DNA of 64,000 nucleotides from contig NZ_RHHT01000002.1 in assembly GCF_003710985.1 (NCBI RefSeq), forward strand, positions 434,001-498,000, read 5' to 3'. Shown here in pieces: positions 9,197-17,460 of this stretch; position 1 is the stretch's first letter, and each line of letters opens with the position of its first letter. Position numbers and translations under genes: made by a program. A model generated the notes under the pieces. The model had not been told where the DNA came from, did not search any database, and saw only the letters and a program-made list of their open reading frames with translations. Source of the DNA: Brevibacillus panacihumi (GTDB taxonomy: Bacteria; Bacillota; Bacilli; Brevibacillales; Brevibacillaceae).

Positions 9197-9833
9197 CGGG
9201 GAGATGGTCGGACCAGGCCACAGGGGAGAGTGTATAGCGCAGCACCTGCCAATGCGGGGAAGCGAAAATATAATCCAGGCGTCGGCGGAAGGCAGGCAGG
9301 GTAGGTACTCCCTCCTTGCCCATCTCCCGCGCGCAGTCTATGAGGAATGGAGCGAAGCTTACATTCGTCGTGTTGAAGTCCCCGAACAAAAGGAGGGGAG
9401 TCTCGGGATGGTCTGCTGCCATCGACCTCAACTGCTGCACTTGCATGGCACGGCTCCCTGCTTGCAGGCTGCAATGGGTATTCCAGACGCGTATTTCGTG
9501 CTCCTGCCAGAGGAGTGTAGCGGAAAGCAGCGTCCTTTGTTCGCGTTTCGCCGGCAAGAAAATGCTTCCGGATTCCTTGATGGGCAGGCGCGTGAGCAGG
9601 GCATTGCCGTAAAAGCCACCCGCCAGAGCAATAGAGGGGGAGAATGCCAGCGCATACGAAAGCTGTTCGGACAAATATTGCGCCTGATAGCCGTATTTGC
9701 TGTTTTCGTGGACCTCCTGCAGACAGATGATGTCGGCATCCAGGGCGAGGAGCGTCCTGGCCATTTGGACCAGGCGATTGCGCCAGAATAGGTCGCGGCC
9801 GCTATGGATATTGTAGCTGATTACACGTATCAT
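9144..9833 (-). CDS. Endonuclease/exonuclease/phosphatase (EEP) family protein
   Basis: A 229-residue EEP-fold hydrolase. Family motifs in order: VISYNIHSG at the N-terminus, DIICLQEVHE near 36 (metal Glu), NTHCSLQAGSRAMQ near 117, LLLFGDFNTT near 148 (Asp/Asn pair), RRLDYIFAS near 183 and WSDHLPVIVE near 206 (general-base His). All catalytic positions are present, so it should be an active Mg2+-dependent phosphodiesterase on nucleic acid, lipid head groups or sugar phosphates. ATG 9833 follows AAGGA; an upstream ATG at 9884 has no ribosome site. Convergent with the preceding gene and overlapping it by 53 bases. Confidence 0.88.
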   Translation of the reverse strand: MIRVISYNIHSGRDLFWRNRLVQMARTLLALDADIICLQEVHENSKYGYQAQYLSEQLSYALAFSPSIALAGGFYGNALLTRLPIKESGSIFLPAKREQRTLLSATLLWQEHEIRVWNTHCSLQAGSRAMQVQQLRSMAADHPETPLLLFGDFNTTNVSFAPFLIDCAREMGKEGVPTLPAFRRRLDYIFASPHWQVLRYTLSPVAWSDHLPVIVELDLRPGRPAAPAK

Positions 9834-9904
9834 CTTGTATCCTTGAATAGTGTGACATGGATCATGGCAAATGGTAAGAACCACTAATTATTTAGCATTT
9901 CCTG

Positions 9905-9933
9905 TTGCTTTTCGTTTTAGCCTATGCTATATT
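9905..9933 (+). promoter_or_regulatory. Sigma-A promoter of the tRNA operon
   Basis: TTGCTT, a 17-base spacer and TATATT end about 60 bases before the first tRNA gene. Confidence 0.6.
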
Positions 9934-9992
9934 AAAAATCGTCGCCTCTGCGTGAAGCGACAGCATTATTGAATAAAAAATCCTTTTCATTC

Positions 9993-10083
9993 GGAGAGTT
10001 ACCCAAGAGGCCGAAGGGGACGGTTTGCTAAACCGTTAGTATGCGCAAGCGTAGCGAGGGTTCGAATCCCTCACTCTCCGCCA
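9993..10083 (+). tRNA. tRNA-Ser(GCT)
   Basis: A 91-nt gene with a 7-bp acceptor stem (GGAGAGT/ACTCTCC), discriminator G and encoded CCA. The anticodon loop TTGCTAA gives GCT at 10027-10029. The long variable arm is that of a class II (serine) tRNA. First gene of a six-tRNA operon. Confidence 0.96.
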
Positions 10084-10127
10084 TTTCTTATTTGCACATG
10101 AGAAGAGAATGGTTTTTTCTTTGTTAT

Positions 10128-10204
10128 GGCGGCGTAGCTCAGCTGGCTAGAGCGTTCGGTTCATACCCGAAAGGTCGGGGGTTCGAGCCCCTCCACCGCT
10201 ACCA
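10128..10204 (+). tRNA. tRNA-Met(CAT), elongator type
   Basis: A 77-nt gene with loop TTCATAC (anticodon CAT) and encoded CCA. The anticodon stem lacks the three consecutive G-C pairs of initiators, so this is the elongator. The acceptor stem starts with a G1-U72 wobble and has a C6/A67 mismatch (GGCGGCG against CACCGCT). Confidence 0.93.
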
Positions 10205-10205
10205 C

Positions 10206-10279
10206 AGGGGCATAGTTTAACGGTAGAACAAAGGTCTCCAAAACCTTTGGCGTGGGTTCGATTCCTACTGCCCCTGCCA
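10206..10279 (+). tRNA. tRNA-Trp(CCA)
   Basis: A 74-nt gene, acceptor AGGGGCA/TGCCCCT, discriminator G, loop CTCCAAA with anticodon CCA and encoded CCA end. Only one base separates it from the preceding tRNA. Confidence 0.96.
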
Positions 10280-10302
10280 ACGAACATTTATATCTGATGC
10301 AT

Positions 10303-10379
10303 GGCGGTCGTGGCGAAGGGGTTAACGCACCGGATTGTGGCTCCGGCACTCGTGGGTTCAAGTCCCATCGATCGCCCCA
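10303..10379 (+). tRNA. tRNA-His(GTG)
   Basis: A 77-nt gene with loop TTGTGGC (anticodon GTG). The extra 5' G (G-1) opposite discriminator C is encoded, the identity element for histidyl-tRNA synthetase. CCA is encoded. Confidence 0.96.
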
Positions 10380-10385
10380 TATTGC

Positions 10386-10459
10386 GGGAGTATAGCCAAG
10401 TGGTAAGGCACGGGTCTGCAAAACCTTCACCCCCGGTTCAAATCCGGGTACTCCCTCCA
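10386..10459 (+). tRNA. tRNA-Cys(GCA)
   Basis: A 74-nt gene with acceptor GGGAGTA/TACTCCC, discriminator U, loop CTGCAAA (anticodon GCA) and encoded CCA. Confidence 0.96.
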
Positions 10460-10463
10460 ACTT

Positions 10464-10540
<77 letters not shown>

Positions 10541-10561
10541 TTGCAAACAATAGTTCAACGG

Positions 10562-10611
10562 GATCCCCCTTGTACTCGATGAAATTCATTGAGTGCGAGC
10601 CGGGATTTTTT
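10562..10611 (+). terminator. Possible terminator of the tRNA operon
   Basis: A hairpin (ACTCGATGAA/TTCATTGAGT) is enclosed by ATCCC/GGGAT and followed by six T residues, 20 bases after tRNA-Arg. Confidence 0.45.
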
Positions 10612-10632
10612 ATGGAATGATGACCGACTAAA

Positions 10633-10677
10633 ACGCCCCAGTAACGTGAGCAAACCCGTTACTGGGGCGTTTCTCTT
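10633..10677 (+). terminator. Strong rho-independent terminator
   Basis: A perfect 14-bp stem (ACGCCCCAGTAACG and its complement) with a 10-base loop is followed by TTCTCTTT. It separates the tRNA operon from the next gene. Confidence 0.88.
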
Positions 10678-10736
10678 TATCTTTTCAATTGGAAATTTTA
10701 TGATAATATAGAGAATAAAAGGAAGAGGAGGCTGTC

Positions 10737-11480
10737 ATGAGACAATTATTTATCCTCATGCTTGTTTTCGTTACTCTCTTTCATTTTGCTCCCGCAACTC
10801 TGGCAGAATCAGATACATCTCAGAAGAAAGATGAAGAGGTCACTCCATTGCCAGAGGTTATTAATGACCTGGCTGAAACCACTCTCAAGTTTAACAAAGA
10901 GGAGTATTCCCCTGGAGAAATCATTGAGTTTACGGCCGAAACAAAGAGAGTTGGATCATATGTAAAGGGTTCAGTTGAAGCTGATATTGATTTTGAAAAT
11001 GTGCGATTGAGATATGTTCTTACGTCAACGAAAAAGGCATACAAAGTGAAAGGAAAAATTACAGCACCAGACACCGAAGGTACCATTCTAGTCAGTTATA
11101 TAATTAAACTGCAAGATGATTCAGGAAAGTTATGGATCGGATATCAATCAAAAAGAGTAACGATAAAATCTACAAAAACACTTTCTCTAAGCCCATCAGA
11201 AGCGACCATCAAAGTCGGGGAAGAATTGTTGTTGATCGGGAAGCACTCGAAAGGGCGAAAAGCCGAAACAGGCTGGAATGCGGACGGGGATACAGGGTAT
11301 TATACATTGACTAAAAACGTAGTACATTTACCGGACGAGGACGGGTATCGCAAGGAAGTGTCTTCATTTGTAGCAGGAAAGCCGGGGATATACAAGATTT
11401 ATTACGGAATCGACTATGAGGAAGACGGCAAGAGTGAACACGTCTATCTTTCTGCCAAAATAACGGTCGTGGAGCAATAG
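10737..11480 (+). CDS. Secreted protein of unknown function
   Basis: A 247-residue protein with a clear signal peptide (hydrophobic to about residue 20, cleavage near ATLAES). The mature part is beta-rich and acidic and appears to hold two immunoglobulin-like halves, roughly 45-140 and 145-247, each with alternating hydrophobic strands and Gly-Tyr turns. No catalytic motif is visible. ATG 10737 follows GAGGAGG. It lies alone between two terminators. The local sequence is more AT-rich than its neighbours, which may mean a different history, but the evidence is slight. Confidence 0.7.
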   Translation: MRQLFILMLVFVTLFHFAPATLAESDTSQKKDEEVTPLPEVINDLAETTLKFNKEEYSPGEIIEFTAETKRVGSYVKGSVEADIDFENVRLRYVLTSTKKAYKVKGKITAPDTEGTILVSYIIKLQDDSGKLWIGYQSKRVTIKSTKTLSLSPSEATIKVGEELLLIGKHSKGRKAETGWNADGDTGYYTLTKNVVHLPDEDGYRKEVSSFVAGKPGIYKIYYGIDYEEDGKSEHVYLSAKITVVEQ

Positions 11481-11499
11481 AAAATAGGGGGATGAATGG

Positions 11500-11536
11500 C
11501 CCGCTTATCGGAGAATTTCCGGGAGGCGGGTTTTTT
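11500..11536 (+). terminator. Rho-independent terminator
   Basis: CCCGC pairs with GCGGG, extended by an inner CGGA/TCCG hairpin, followed by six T residues. Confidence 0.75.
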
Positions 11537-11582
11537 GTCTCATACAGGTCCGATCGAGAAGCCTTGATGCCCCGTTAAAAAT

Positions 11583-11611
11583 TTGACTGACAGCGGAAGA
11601 GAACGTATACT
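11583..11611 (+). promoter_or_regulatory. Sigma-A promoter
   Basis: TTGACT, a 17-base spacer and TATACT form a near-consensus promoter. It leaves a leader of about 120 bases before the lipoprotein gene at 11738. Confidence 0.8.
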
Positions 11612-11737
11612 AAAAAGCGATGTAAAGGGATGTGCGATTTCAACATAGAAGGAATATGGAACTTCCTACGTACTCGATGAAAGGATGGAGTGCAAAGGAT
11701 GTTATTTTTTTTCAAGTAAAAAAAGAAGGGGTGCGCT

Positions 11738-12505
11738 ATGAGACGAGTCACACTAACATTTTTAATACTTGCAATAATCGCCACAATCGTCGGATGCTCT
11801 CCGAAGGGCGATCCGAAAGAGACGCTTGAAAAATACTATACACGTATCATCAATGAGGAATATAATTTCGCATACGCATATCTTTCGGAAGCTGACAAGA
11901 AGGTTACGAAAAGAGACGACTTTATCCTGTTCATGGAACTAGACGCAGATATTACTCGATTAAACAAGGTGGAAATCACGCAAGTCGAAAAGAAAGGCGA
12001 TACTGTCGTGTTCGATGTCGTAGAGAATCGGCATGACTACATGGATGAAAAGGATAAAGACACCACCGTCAAACGCACTGTCGTCGCAGAAGATGGCGAG
12101 TGGAAGGTAAAGGCTGAAGGAGATTACGCCGCCTTGATCGTGGATCGGCAGGCCAAGATCGGAGCCATGTATTTGAACGGAAGCGCAGGCAAGGCACTTG
12201 ACCCTGCAAAAGCAGCGGCCCGGTTCGAGGATGTTCTCAAACGAGATCCCTCTTTTTATCCTGCGAATTACGGACTAGCCGCTTCCTATGTAAAAATGAA
12301 GCGATATGAAGACGCGATCCCGCTTGCAACAAAATACGTGGAGTCCGCTGCCGACAATAAAGAAAAGTCAAATGGGATGAACCTGATCGGTATCTGCTAT
12401 GAGGCTACCGGCAACAAAGAGAAGGCAAAAGAGGCTTTCCAAAAAGCCGTCGAGCTCAACCCAGAGAATCAGTTAGCACAAAAAAACTTGAGCCGATTCA
12501 AATAA
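11738..12505 (+). CDS. TPR-containing lipoprotein
   Basis: A 255-residue protein with a short hydrophobic leader and a lipobox (TIVGC, Cys near residue 20), so it should be lipid-anchored outside the membrane. Residues 25-135 resemble a DUF4878/NTF2-like fold (KETLEKYYTRIINEEYNFAYAYL). Residues 145-255 contain two or three tetratricopeptide repeats (FEDVLKRDPSFYPANYGLAA; NKEKAKEAFQKAVELNPENQ), a protein-protein interaction module. ATG 11738 follows GAAGGGG. Monocistronic between a strong promoter and a terminator. Binding partner unknown. Confidence 0.8.
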   Translation: MRRVTLTFLILAIIATIVGCSPKGDPKETLEKYYTRIINEEYNFAYAYLSEADKKVTKRDDFILFMELDADITRLNKVEITQVEKKGDTVVFDVVENRHDYMDEKDKDTTVKRTVVAEDGEWKVKAEGDYAALIVDRQAKIGAMYLNGSAGKALDPAKAAARFEDVLKRDPSFYPANYGLAASYVKMKRYEDAIPLATKYVESAADNKEKSNGMNLIGICYEATGNKEKAKEAFQKAVELNPENQLAQKNLSRFK

Positions 12506-12539
12506 AAACCATTTTGGAATGAATCACCCAATCTGCAAG

Positions 12540-12571
12540 CCTCCTGCAATGCTTCGTATGCAGGGGGTTTT
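12540..12571 (+). terminator. Rho-independent terminator
   Basis: CCTCCTGCA pairs with TGCAGGGGG (one G-T pair) and is followed by TTTTC. Confidence 0.8.
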
Positions 12572-12796
12572 CATTTGCAATTCCGCCGGCTGCACGGCTG
12601 TGCAATGCCATTCCTTGCCCATCTTTCCTCCGATTTTAACTGGATTACAGGATCGTTGGTTTGGTATAATGACTTGATGGTCAAACATGAATGAATACCC
12701 GGGTGCCAAGGGACTGCCCCTGAATCACCCGAAGCGGCTGGAAGCAGATCTCGTGAGATGCGACAGACAGGACAGCCGCGAGGAGGGAGTAAACGA

Positions 12797-13768
12797 ATGA
12801 ATACAGCAACCAACCAAACAAGCTGCGATACTCCACTCATGTGGGGAGACAAACGATACCATACATGGAACTACCATCTTCGTGAGACGTTTCAGGAGAA
12901 AATCTTCAAGGTTCCGCTGGACGGCGGGTTTAGCTGCCCCAACCGGGATGGCAAGGTAGCGACAGGAGGCTGCACCTTCTGCAGTGCCAGAGGCTCAGGA
13001 GATTTCGCCGGCGATCGCCGCATGGATTTGGAGCGGCAGTTTCACGACGTGAAGAACCGGATGCACGAAAAATGGCCGAATGCCAAGTACCTTGGCTTTT
13101 TTCAAGCGTATACCAACACCTACGCGCCGGTCGATGAATTGCGCGAGATGTATGAAGTGATCTTGAAACAGGAAGGCGTTGTCGGTCTTTCCATCGCGAC
13201 CCGCCCCGATTGTCTGCCTGACGATGTCGTCGAGTACCTGGCAGAGTTGAATGAGCGCACGTATCTGTGGGTAGAGCTGGGACTGCAAACGATCCATGAG
13301 CACACCGCTCAATTGATCAATCGGGCGCATGATTACCAATGCTATGTGGATGCGGTGGAAAAGCTGCGCAAGCACAATATCCGCATCTGCTCCCATATTA
13401 TTTACGGGCTGCCGCAAGAAAGCCGCGAAGAGATGATGCAGACAGCGAATGCAGTGGCGCATCTCGACGTGCAAGGGATCAAGATTCACCTGCTCCATCT
13501 CTTGCGCAAGACGCCGATGGTTAAGCAATACGAGGCGGGCCTGCTCGAATTTCTCTCCCAAGAGGAGTATACCAGCCTGGTCGCCGACACCCTGGAGATT
13601 CTGCCGCCGGAGATGATTGTACATCGGGTCACCGGTGACGGCCCTCCGGATTTGCTGATCGGACCCATGTGGAGCCGTAAAAAATGGGAGGTGCTCAACG
13701 GCATCGACGCCGAGTTGAAGCGCCGCAATACATGGCAAGGCAAGTTTTATGTCCCTGACGCCAAGTAA
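12797..13768 (+). CDS. TIGR01212-family radical SAM protein (YtqA-like)
   Basis: A 323-residue radical SAM protein with the family's unusual cluster motif: Cys residues in GFSCPNRDGKVATGGCTFCSA (residues about 42-63) provide a CX10CX2C-type iron-sulfur site rather than CX3CX2C. Downstream blocks (FFQAYTNTYAP near 98, GLSIATRPDCLPDD near 132, WVELGLQT near 162) match the YtqA/YhcC group related to Elp3 and tRNA-modifying enzymes. ATG 12797 follows GGAGGGAG. The exact reaction is not established for the family; a tRNA or metabolite modification is likely. Confidence 0.88.
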   Translation: MNTATNQTSCDTPLMWGDKRYHTWNYHLRETFQEKIFKVPLDGGFSCPNRDGKVATGGCTFCSARGSGDFAGDRRMDLERQFHDVKNRMHEKWPNAKYLGFFQAYTNTYAPVDELREMYEVILKQEGVVGLSIATRPDCLPDDVVEYLAELNERTYLWVELGLQTIHEHTAQLINRAHDYQCYVDAVEKLRKHNIRICSHIIYGLPQESREEMMQTANAVAHLDVQGIKIHLLHLLRKTPMVKQYEAGLLEFLSQEEYTSLVADTLEILPPEMIVHRVTGDGPPDLLIGPMWSRKKWEVLNGIDAELKRRNTWQGKFYVPDAK

Positions 13769-13776
13769 ACCAGCCG

Positions 13777-13823
13777 ATAGCCTTTCTGCTTACCTGTAGC
13801 GGGTAAGCGGAAAGGCTATTTTT
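13777..13823. terminator. Bidirectional terminator
   Basis: A 16-bp stem (AGCCTTTCTGCTTACC against GGTAAGCGGAAAGGCT, one mismatch) with T residues on the plus side. It lies between convergent genes and its 3' arm contains the stop codon of the minus-strand gene. Confidence 0.85.
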
Positions 13824-14559
13824 CATTCAGGCGCAGGCTTTTCCATACTTTTCGGGCCCTGCCGGGATAGTTGGTTATGATCCCGTCTACCCCCATTGCG
13901 AGTGATTCCCGGATTTCGCCCTCGCTGTTGACGGTCCAGACGATAACCGGGTAATCATGCGCGTGGGCTTGTGCGACCAACTCCGGTGACAGTTGATCGT
14001 ACGGCACGTGAAGCTCATCGGCCTGATAGCGGGTCGCGATCTCCCATGGAGACTTGAGCGCACCCACGTACAGTAGCGCCGTTGACTGAAATGGATCGAG
14101 CTCTTTGATTCTGGACAGGCTGTCGAAGTTGAACGAGGAAATCACCGTTCGTTCCGTCAGCTGGAATCGCCGTATCATTTCGATCAATTTTTCCTCCAGT
14201 TGCGGTTGGGGAAACAGCAGGTTTTTCATTTCGATGCTGAAGCGGATCGGACTTTGTGCGAAGCGCTGGAAAACCTCCCGCAGCGCAGGAATTCTCGCTC
14301 TCGGGAGATGCAGGGAGGAATCTTTATCAGCACGGTATTTTCTCAGTTCTTCCATCGTATGATTCCGTACGAATCCGCTGCCGCTTGTGGTCCGATCCAG
14401 AATATGATCGTGAATGACGGCTAGTTTGTCATCCTTGGTCAATTGGACGTCCAGTTCAATGCCGTGTGCTCGTTTCTTCACGGCGGCTTGGAAAGCTTCC
14501 ATGGTGTTTTCCGGATATTGGCCGGAAGCGCCGCGATGGGCATAGATAATGGGCGGCAT
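13816..14559 (-). CDS. Glycerophosphodiester phosphodiesterase
   Basis: A 247-residue GDPD-family enzyme that hydrolyses glycerophosphodiesters to glycerol-3-phosphate and an alcohol. Catalytic signatures are intact: IIYAHRGASGQYPENT at residues 4-19 (catalytic His and metal Glu), HGIELDVQLTKDDKLAVIHD near 32-51 (metal Glu/Asp and second catalytic His), and SIEMK near 112. There is no signal peptide, so it acts in the cytoplasm. ATG 14559 follows AGGAGG; upstream in-frame codons lack a site. Substrate preference beyond glycerophosphodiesters is not visible. Confidence 0.92.
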   Translation of the reverse strand: MPPIIYAHRGASGQYPENTMEAFQAAVKKRAHGIELDVQLTKDDKLAVIHDHILDRTTSGSGFVRNHTMEELRKYRADKDSSLHLPRARIPALREVFQRFAQSPIRFSIEMKNLLFPQPQLEEKLIEMIRRFQLTERTVISSFNFDSLSRIKELDPFQSTALLYVGALKSPWEIATRYQADELHVPYDQLSPELVAQAHAHDYPVIVWTVNSEGEIRESLAMGVDGIITNYPGRARKVWKSLRLNEK

Positions 14560-14606
14560 GCGAGGCTTCCTCCTTTCATGCAAGTTTGCCTCTTTACATG
14601 CATATG

Positions 14607-14642
14607 TAAAAAGCCCCTCTTTACGACTACAGCAGAGGGGCT
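14607..14642 (-). terminator. Rho-independent terminator for the YjcZ-type gene
   Basis: Read on the minus strand, AGCCCCTCT pairs perfectly with AGAGGGGCT and is followed by TTTTT. It lies 11 bases past the small gene's stop. Confidence 0.87.
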
Positions 14643-14653
14643 GTGCCAATCCG

Positions 14654-14737
14654 TCAGTTATTACACGCAACGAGAACAATCACCAGAAGGACAAACAGGA
14701 CCAATATCAGAGTAAAATCGTTGTTGCTGCTGCTCAT
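14654..14737 (-). CDS. Tiny YjcZ-type transmembrane protein (27 aa)
   Basis: On the minus strand an ATG at 14737 is preceded by AGGAGGGGG and opens a 27-codon frame: a short polar N-terminus (MSSSNNDF), one hydrophobic segment (LILVLFVLLVIVLVAC) and two Asn. This pattern, a Ser/Gly-rich head followed by F-x-LI-VLF-LL-I, is that of the TIGR01732/YjcZ family of tiny membrane proteins found in spore-forming Bacilli, several of which are made during sporulation. Its own ribosome site and perfect terminator make it a real gene. Function unknown. Confidence 0.8.
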   Translation of the reverse strand: MSSSNNDFTLILVLFVLLVIVLVACNN

Positions 14738-14914
14738 AACAAACCCCCTCCTTCCCGAATCAACCTCTCCCTTTCCTTATTCTATGATTAAAATGAAGAA
14801 TGGCACTCGGCTTCTACCTAATATGAAGAAGCCGTTCATTGTACAGATTGGCGGATGACGAAAACGGCTGTTGCGCTACAATAAAAGAAAGAGAAGTCGG
14901 GAGGGGAGCTTGAG

Positions 14915-15763
14915 ATGAATATCGAAATCCAAAATATGGTAAATAATGGAGATTTGATACTCGATCAGCAGAATAGACGAGTAAAGCTTCACGTATACGA
15001 TCCGCTGCAGATTAACGAACTGGACGTGATGCTGCGCGAGCAAGCAGTCCAGATGGATGCGACCAAAGTAATCGTGTACGGGAAAAAGGCAGACATAGAG
15101 AAGTGGCAAGCGCTCGGATATCGACTGGAAGGGACCATTGAGGGCTTTTTTCATGGAGAACATGCCCATATGCTCACTCGCTACTTGAGCGAGGAGCGGG
15201 CGAACTCAGCTGCTCCCGAGCTTGCAGATGAATACTTGACTCTTAGCTTGTCCAAGGCTGGGGATGGCGAAAAGAAGGAATTGCCCGCAGCGTACAGCAT
15301 GCGCGAGGCGACCGAGGCTGATGCGGAGGAACTGGCAAGGCTGTACAAGCTGGTATTTGCCACGTATCCGACCCCGATGGACGACCCCGTCTACATTCGC
15401 GAGACGATGAAGGAGGGTACCCGCTATGTAGTCGTGGAGCATGAGGGGAAGATCGCTTGTGCAGCCTCCGCGGAGGTATCCAAGCGTTTCGGATCAGCCG
15501 AGCTGACAGATTGTGCCACCCATCCAGACCATGCTGGAAAAGGCCTGCTCCAACCCCTTTTTGCTGAGTTGGAGCAGATGATGGAGCAGCAGGGAATCTA
15601 CTATTTGTACACGTTGACCCGTGCCCAATCTGCAGGCATGAATGTGACAGCTGCCAAAATGGGGTATCAATACCGCGGAAGGCTGATTAACAACTGTACG
15701 ATTTACTCAGGCTTTGAAGACATGAATATTTGGGTGAAAGCGCTTCGGCCTACAAAAGAATAA
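14915..15763 (+). CDS. ablB: Putative beta-lysine N-acetyltransferase (AblB/YodP-like)
   Basis: A 282-residue protein with a family-specific N-terminal half (residues 1-125, including GYRLEGTIEGFFHGEHAHML) and a C-terminal GNAT domain (about 128-282). The acetyl-CoA site is seen in LTDCATHPDHAGKGLLQPLF near 208. This matches the AblB/YodP family, which acetylates beta-lysine made by lysine 2,3-aminomutase (KamA/AblA). No kamA is present in this window. The gene is convergent with the PucR-type regulator and lies 1.7 kb from the aminotransferase/CoA-transferase block whose B. subtilis counterparts share an operon with yodP. Confidence 0.85.
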   Translation: MNIEIQNMVNNGDLILDQQNRRVKLHVYDPLQINELDVMLREQAVQMDATKVIVYGKKADIEKWQALGYRLEGTIEGFFHGEHAHMLTRYLSEERANSAAPELADEYLTLSLSKAGDGEKKELPAAYSMREATEADAEELARLYKLVFATYPTPMDDPVYIRETMKEGTRYVVVEHEGKIACAASAEVSKRFGSAELTDCATHPDHAGKGLLQPLFAELEQMMEQQGIYYLYTLTRAQSAGMNVTAAKMGYQYRGRLINNCTIYSGFEDMNIWVKALRPTKE

Positions 15764-15779
15764 CAATCGGGACCTCGGG

Positions 15780-17321
15780 CTACAGGGATGGGGGATACAG
15801 ATGCTGCTGGAGACGTCGCGCCATCAACGCGAGATGAAGCTGCCAGCGCTGATGGGCATCTTCCAGACTGCAGCCCGTTTTCTCTTCAATCTGGGTTATC
15901 CGGTATTTGAGCGTATGCCGATGAATGTACAAAGCCTGAGATGTCTGCAGCCCGTTGCCATTGTGGCGTAGATAGGCGTCCAGTGTCTCCAGCAGCTGCA
16001 TGTTGTGTTTGGTGTCGTAGCGGATCAACGGGTCGAGCAGAGGGCGCCACAATGCCATCAGACTCTCCTGGCTGCGATGGTAAGGAAAGAGAAACTGATA
16101 GCCTCGCATTTCGCTGTATCGCAGGAAGGCTGGGGGAGCAGCGAGAACCGGGTACGCCTGGAGCGCGAACAAGGCTTCTTCTGCCGCTCGGTCTACGCGG
16201 GGAAGCGGATCGCAGGGATTGCTCACCCCGATATGCATCACCTGGTCTGGATAGAGCTGTTCCCAGCGGGAAGCCAATTGCTGCAAAAGCAGCAGGCTTG
16301 TCCGCTCGTCCGGCAGGACAAAAAACAGGCAATGGGGACGCTCGCGCAAAAGATAAGAACGCTTCTGCCGGTCGCAGAGACGCCGCATGAGCGTGATAGC
16401 GTTCTGATGCAGCTCGCTCGAATCCCTATCATTCCCGTTTACCCGGACAGCCGCCACCAAATGTCTGCCTTGCAGGGGATAGCCCAGCATGCGGCAACGG
16501 CTCTCCAACTCCGCCTCGTTCATTTCCTTGCCGCTCAGCAATTCTTCCACGAAATCTCCCTTTAACCGCCATTCTGTAGCAGAGACGGCGCGTTCTTTTA
16601 CATACTCCAGCGCACACAGGGTGGCGGCATGCTGCAATGCGACGTCATCCAGCTCCTTCCACAGATGCTTGGGCTTGGACAGTGTCAGGCTGCCGAAATG
16701 TTCGCGGCTGGCTCGTATCGATACGGCGTGCGCGCTCTCTTTTTCCTCTCCTGTTCGTTCGCTGCTCCGAGGTCCATGCTGCACGACTTCAAACCCCAAG
16801 GCATCCACGAGGGTCACAGCCCCGCCAGTCAGCTTTGCCAGCTCTTCGATGATGGCGGACAATCCGCCTTTGGACAACGCTGCTTCGATCATCTGGTTGT
16901 GAATCGCCTGTGAGTAGGCGAGTGTTTCAAATTGCCGGTTGACGATTGGCTGAAGGATCGCCTTGGTAATCGTGGAAAAATTGATTTCCACTGGGATTTC
17001 GATCAAAGGAAGACGGTACAAGTCAGCCTGCCGGATAAATTCCTGCGGGATTTCGCGCAGATAAAATCCGGTATGAATGGCGACTCCGCTCAGCTTTTGA
17101 CGGGCAAGTGAGGGGATAAAGGAGGCAAGGCGCTTGGGATCGCCGTCCAGACCAAACCCGGTCGTAATCAAAAATTCGCCTTCCTGCAGGCGGCTGGCGT
17201 CTTCCAGCACTTCGACAATGGTGACCCAACGGATCGGATGGTCTAATCCGCCTGCTCCGGCGATGAGCTTCGTCTGTACCATATCCGGGAGCTGCAAGGC
17301 TTCGCGTATGGTAATCGACAT
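15780..17321 (-). CDS. PucR-family transcriptional regulator
   Basis: A 513-residue regulator with the complete family layout: N-terminal PucR ligand-sensing domain (residues 1-125, starting MSITIREALQLPDMV), a central GGDEF-like/CdaR domain (about 290-430) and a C-terminal PucR helix-turn-helix (LDAYLRHNGNGLQTSQALYI near 460, then HRHTLKYRITQIEE). Family members sense nitrogen metabolites and usually activate adjacent catabolic genes. ATG 17321 follows GGAGGGGG. It is divergent from the aminotransferase across 139 bases, so it is the obvious candidate regulator of the 17.5-22.9 kb operon. Confidence 0.9.
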   Translation of the reverse strand: MSITIREALQLPDMVQTKLIAGAGGLDHPIRWVTIVEVLEDASRLQEGEFLITTGFGLDGDPKRLASFIPSLARQKLSGVAIHTGFYLREIPQEFIRQADLYRLPLIEIPVEINFSTITKAILQPIVNRQFETLAYSQAIHNQMIEAALSKGGLSAIIEELAKLTGGAVTLVDALGFEVVQHGPRSSERTGEEKESAHAVSIRASREHFGSLTLSKPKHLWKELDDVALQHAATLCALEYVKERAVSATEWRLKGDFVEELLSGKEMNEAELESRCRMLGYPLQGRHLVAAVRVNGNDRDSSELHQNAITLMRRLCDRQKRSYLLRERPHCLFFVLPDERTSLLLLQQLASRWEQLYPDQVMHIGVSNPCDPLPRVDRAAEEALFALQAYPVLAAPPAFLRYSEMRGYQFLFPYHRSQESLMALWRPLLDPLIRYDTKHNMQLLETLDAYLRHNGNGLQTSQALYIHRHTLKYRITQIEEKTGCSLEDAHQRWQLHLALMARRLQQHLYPPSL

Positions 17322-17460
17322 GCACAACTTCCCCCTCCACAATCTCTTTATACAAAATGTACAAAAGATTTCGTCTCTTGACCATGTTTTTTTGCCAGCC
17401 AGTCGGATGGCGGAAGAGATCAGGTCGGCTAGGATGAAGAGAGAAGGAGAGGTGGCTTTC

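Noticed and set aside
11618-11737. Short upstream peptide in the leader of the TPR lipoprotein gene (for example ATG TGC GAT at about 11631)
   Set aside because: No properly spaced ribosome site precedes it, and the length and composition give no support for translation.
17134-17460. An upstream extension of the class III aminotransferase
   Set aside because: It overlaps the PucR regulator gene on the other strand, and ATG 17461 has a strong ribosome site and matches the family N-terminus.
17322-17460. Sigma-54-like promoter near TTGACCATGTTTTTTTGCC
   Set aside because: It has TTTGC but lacks the essential GG at -24, so the ten-base GG-GC rule is not met.
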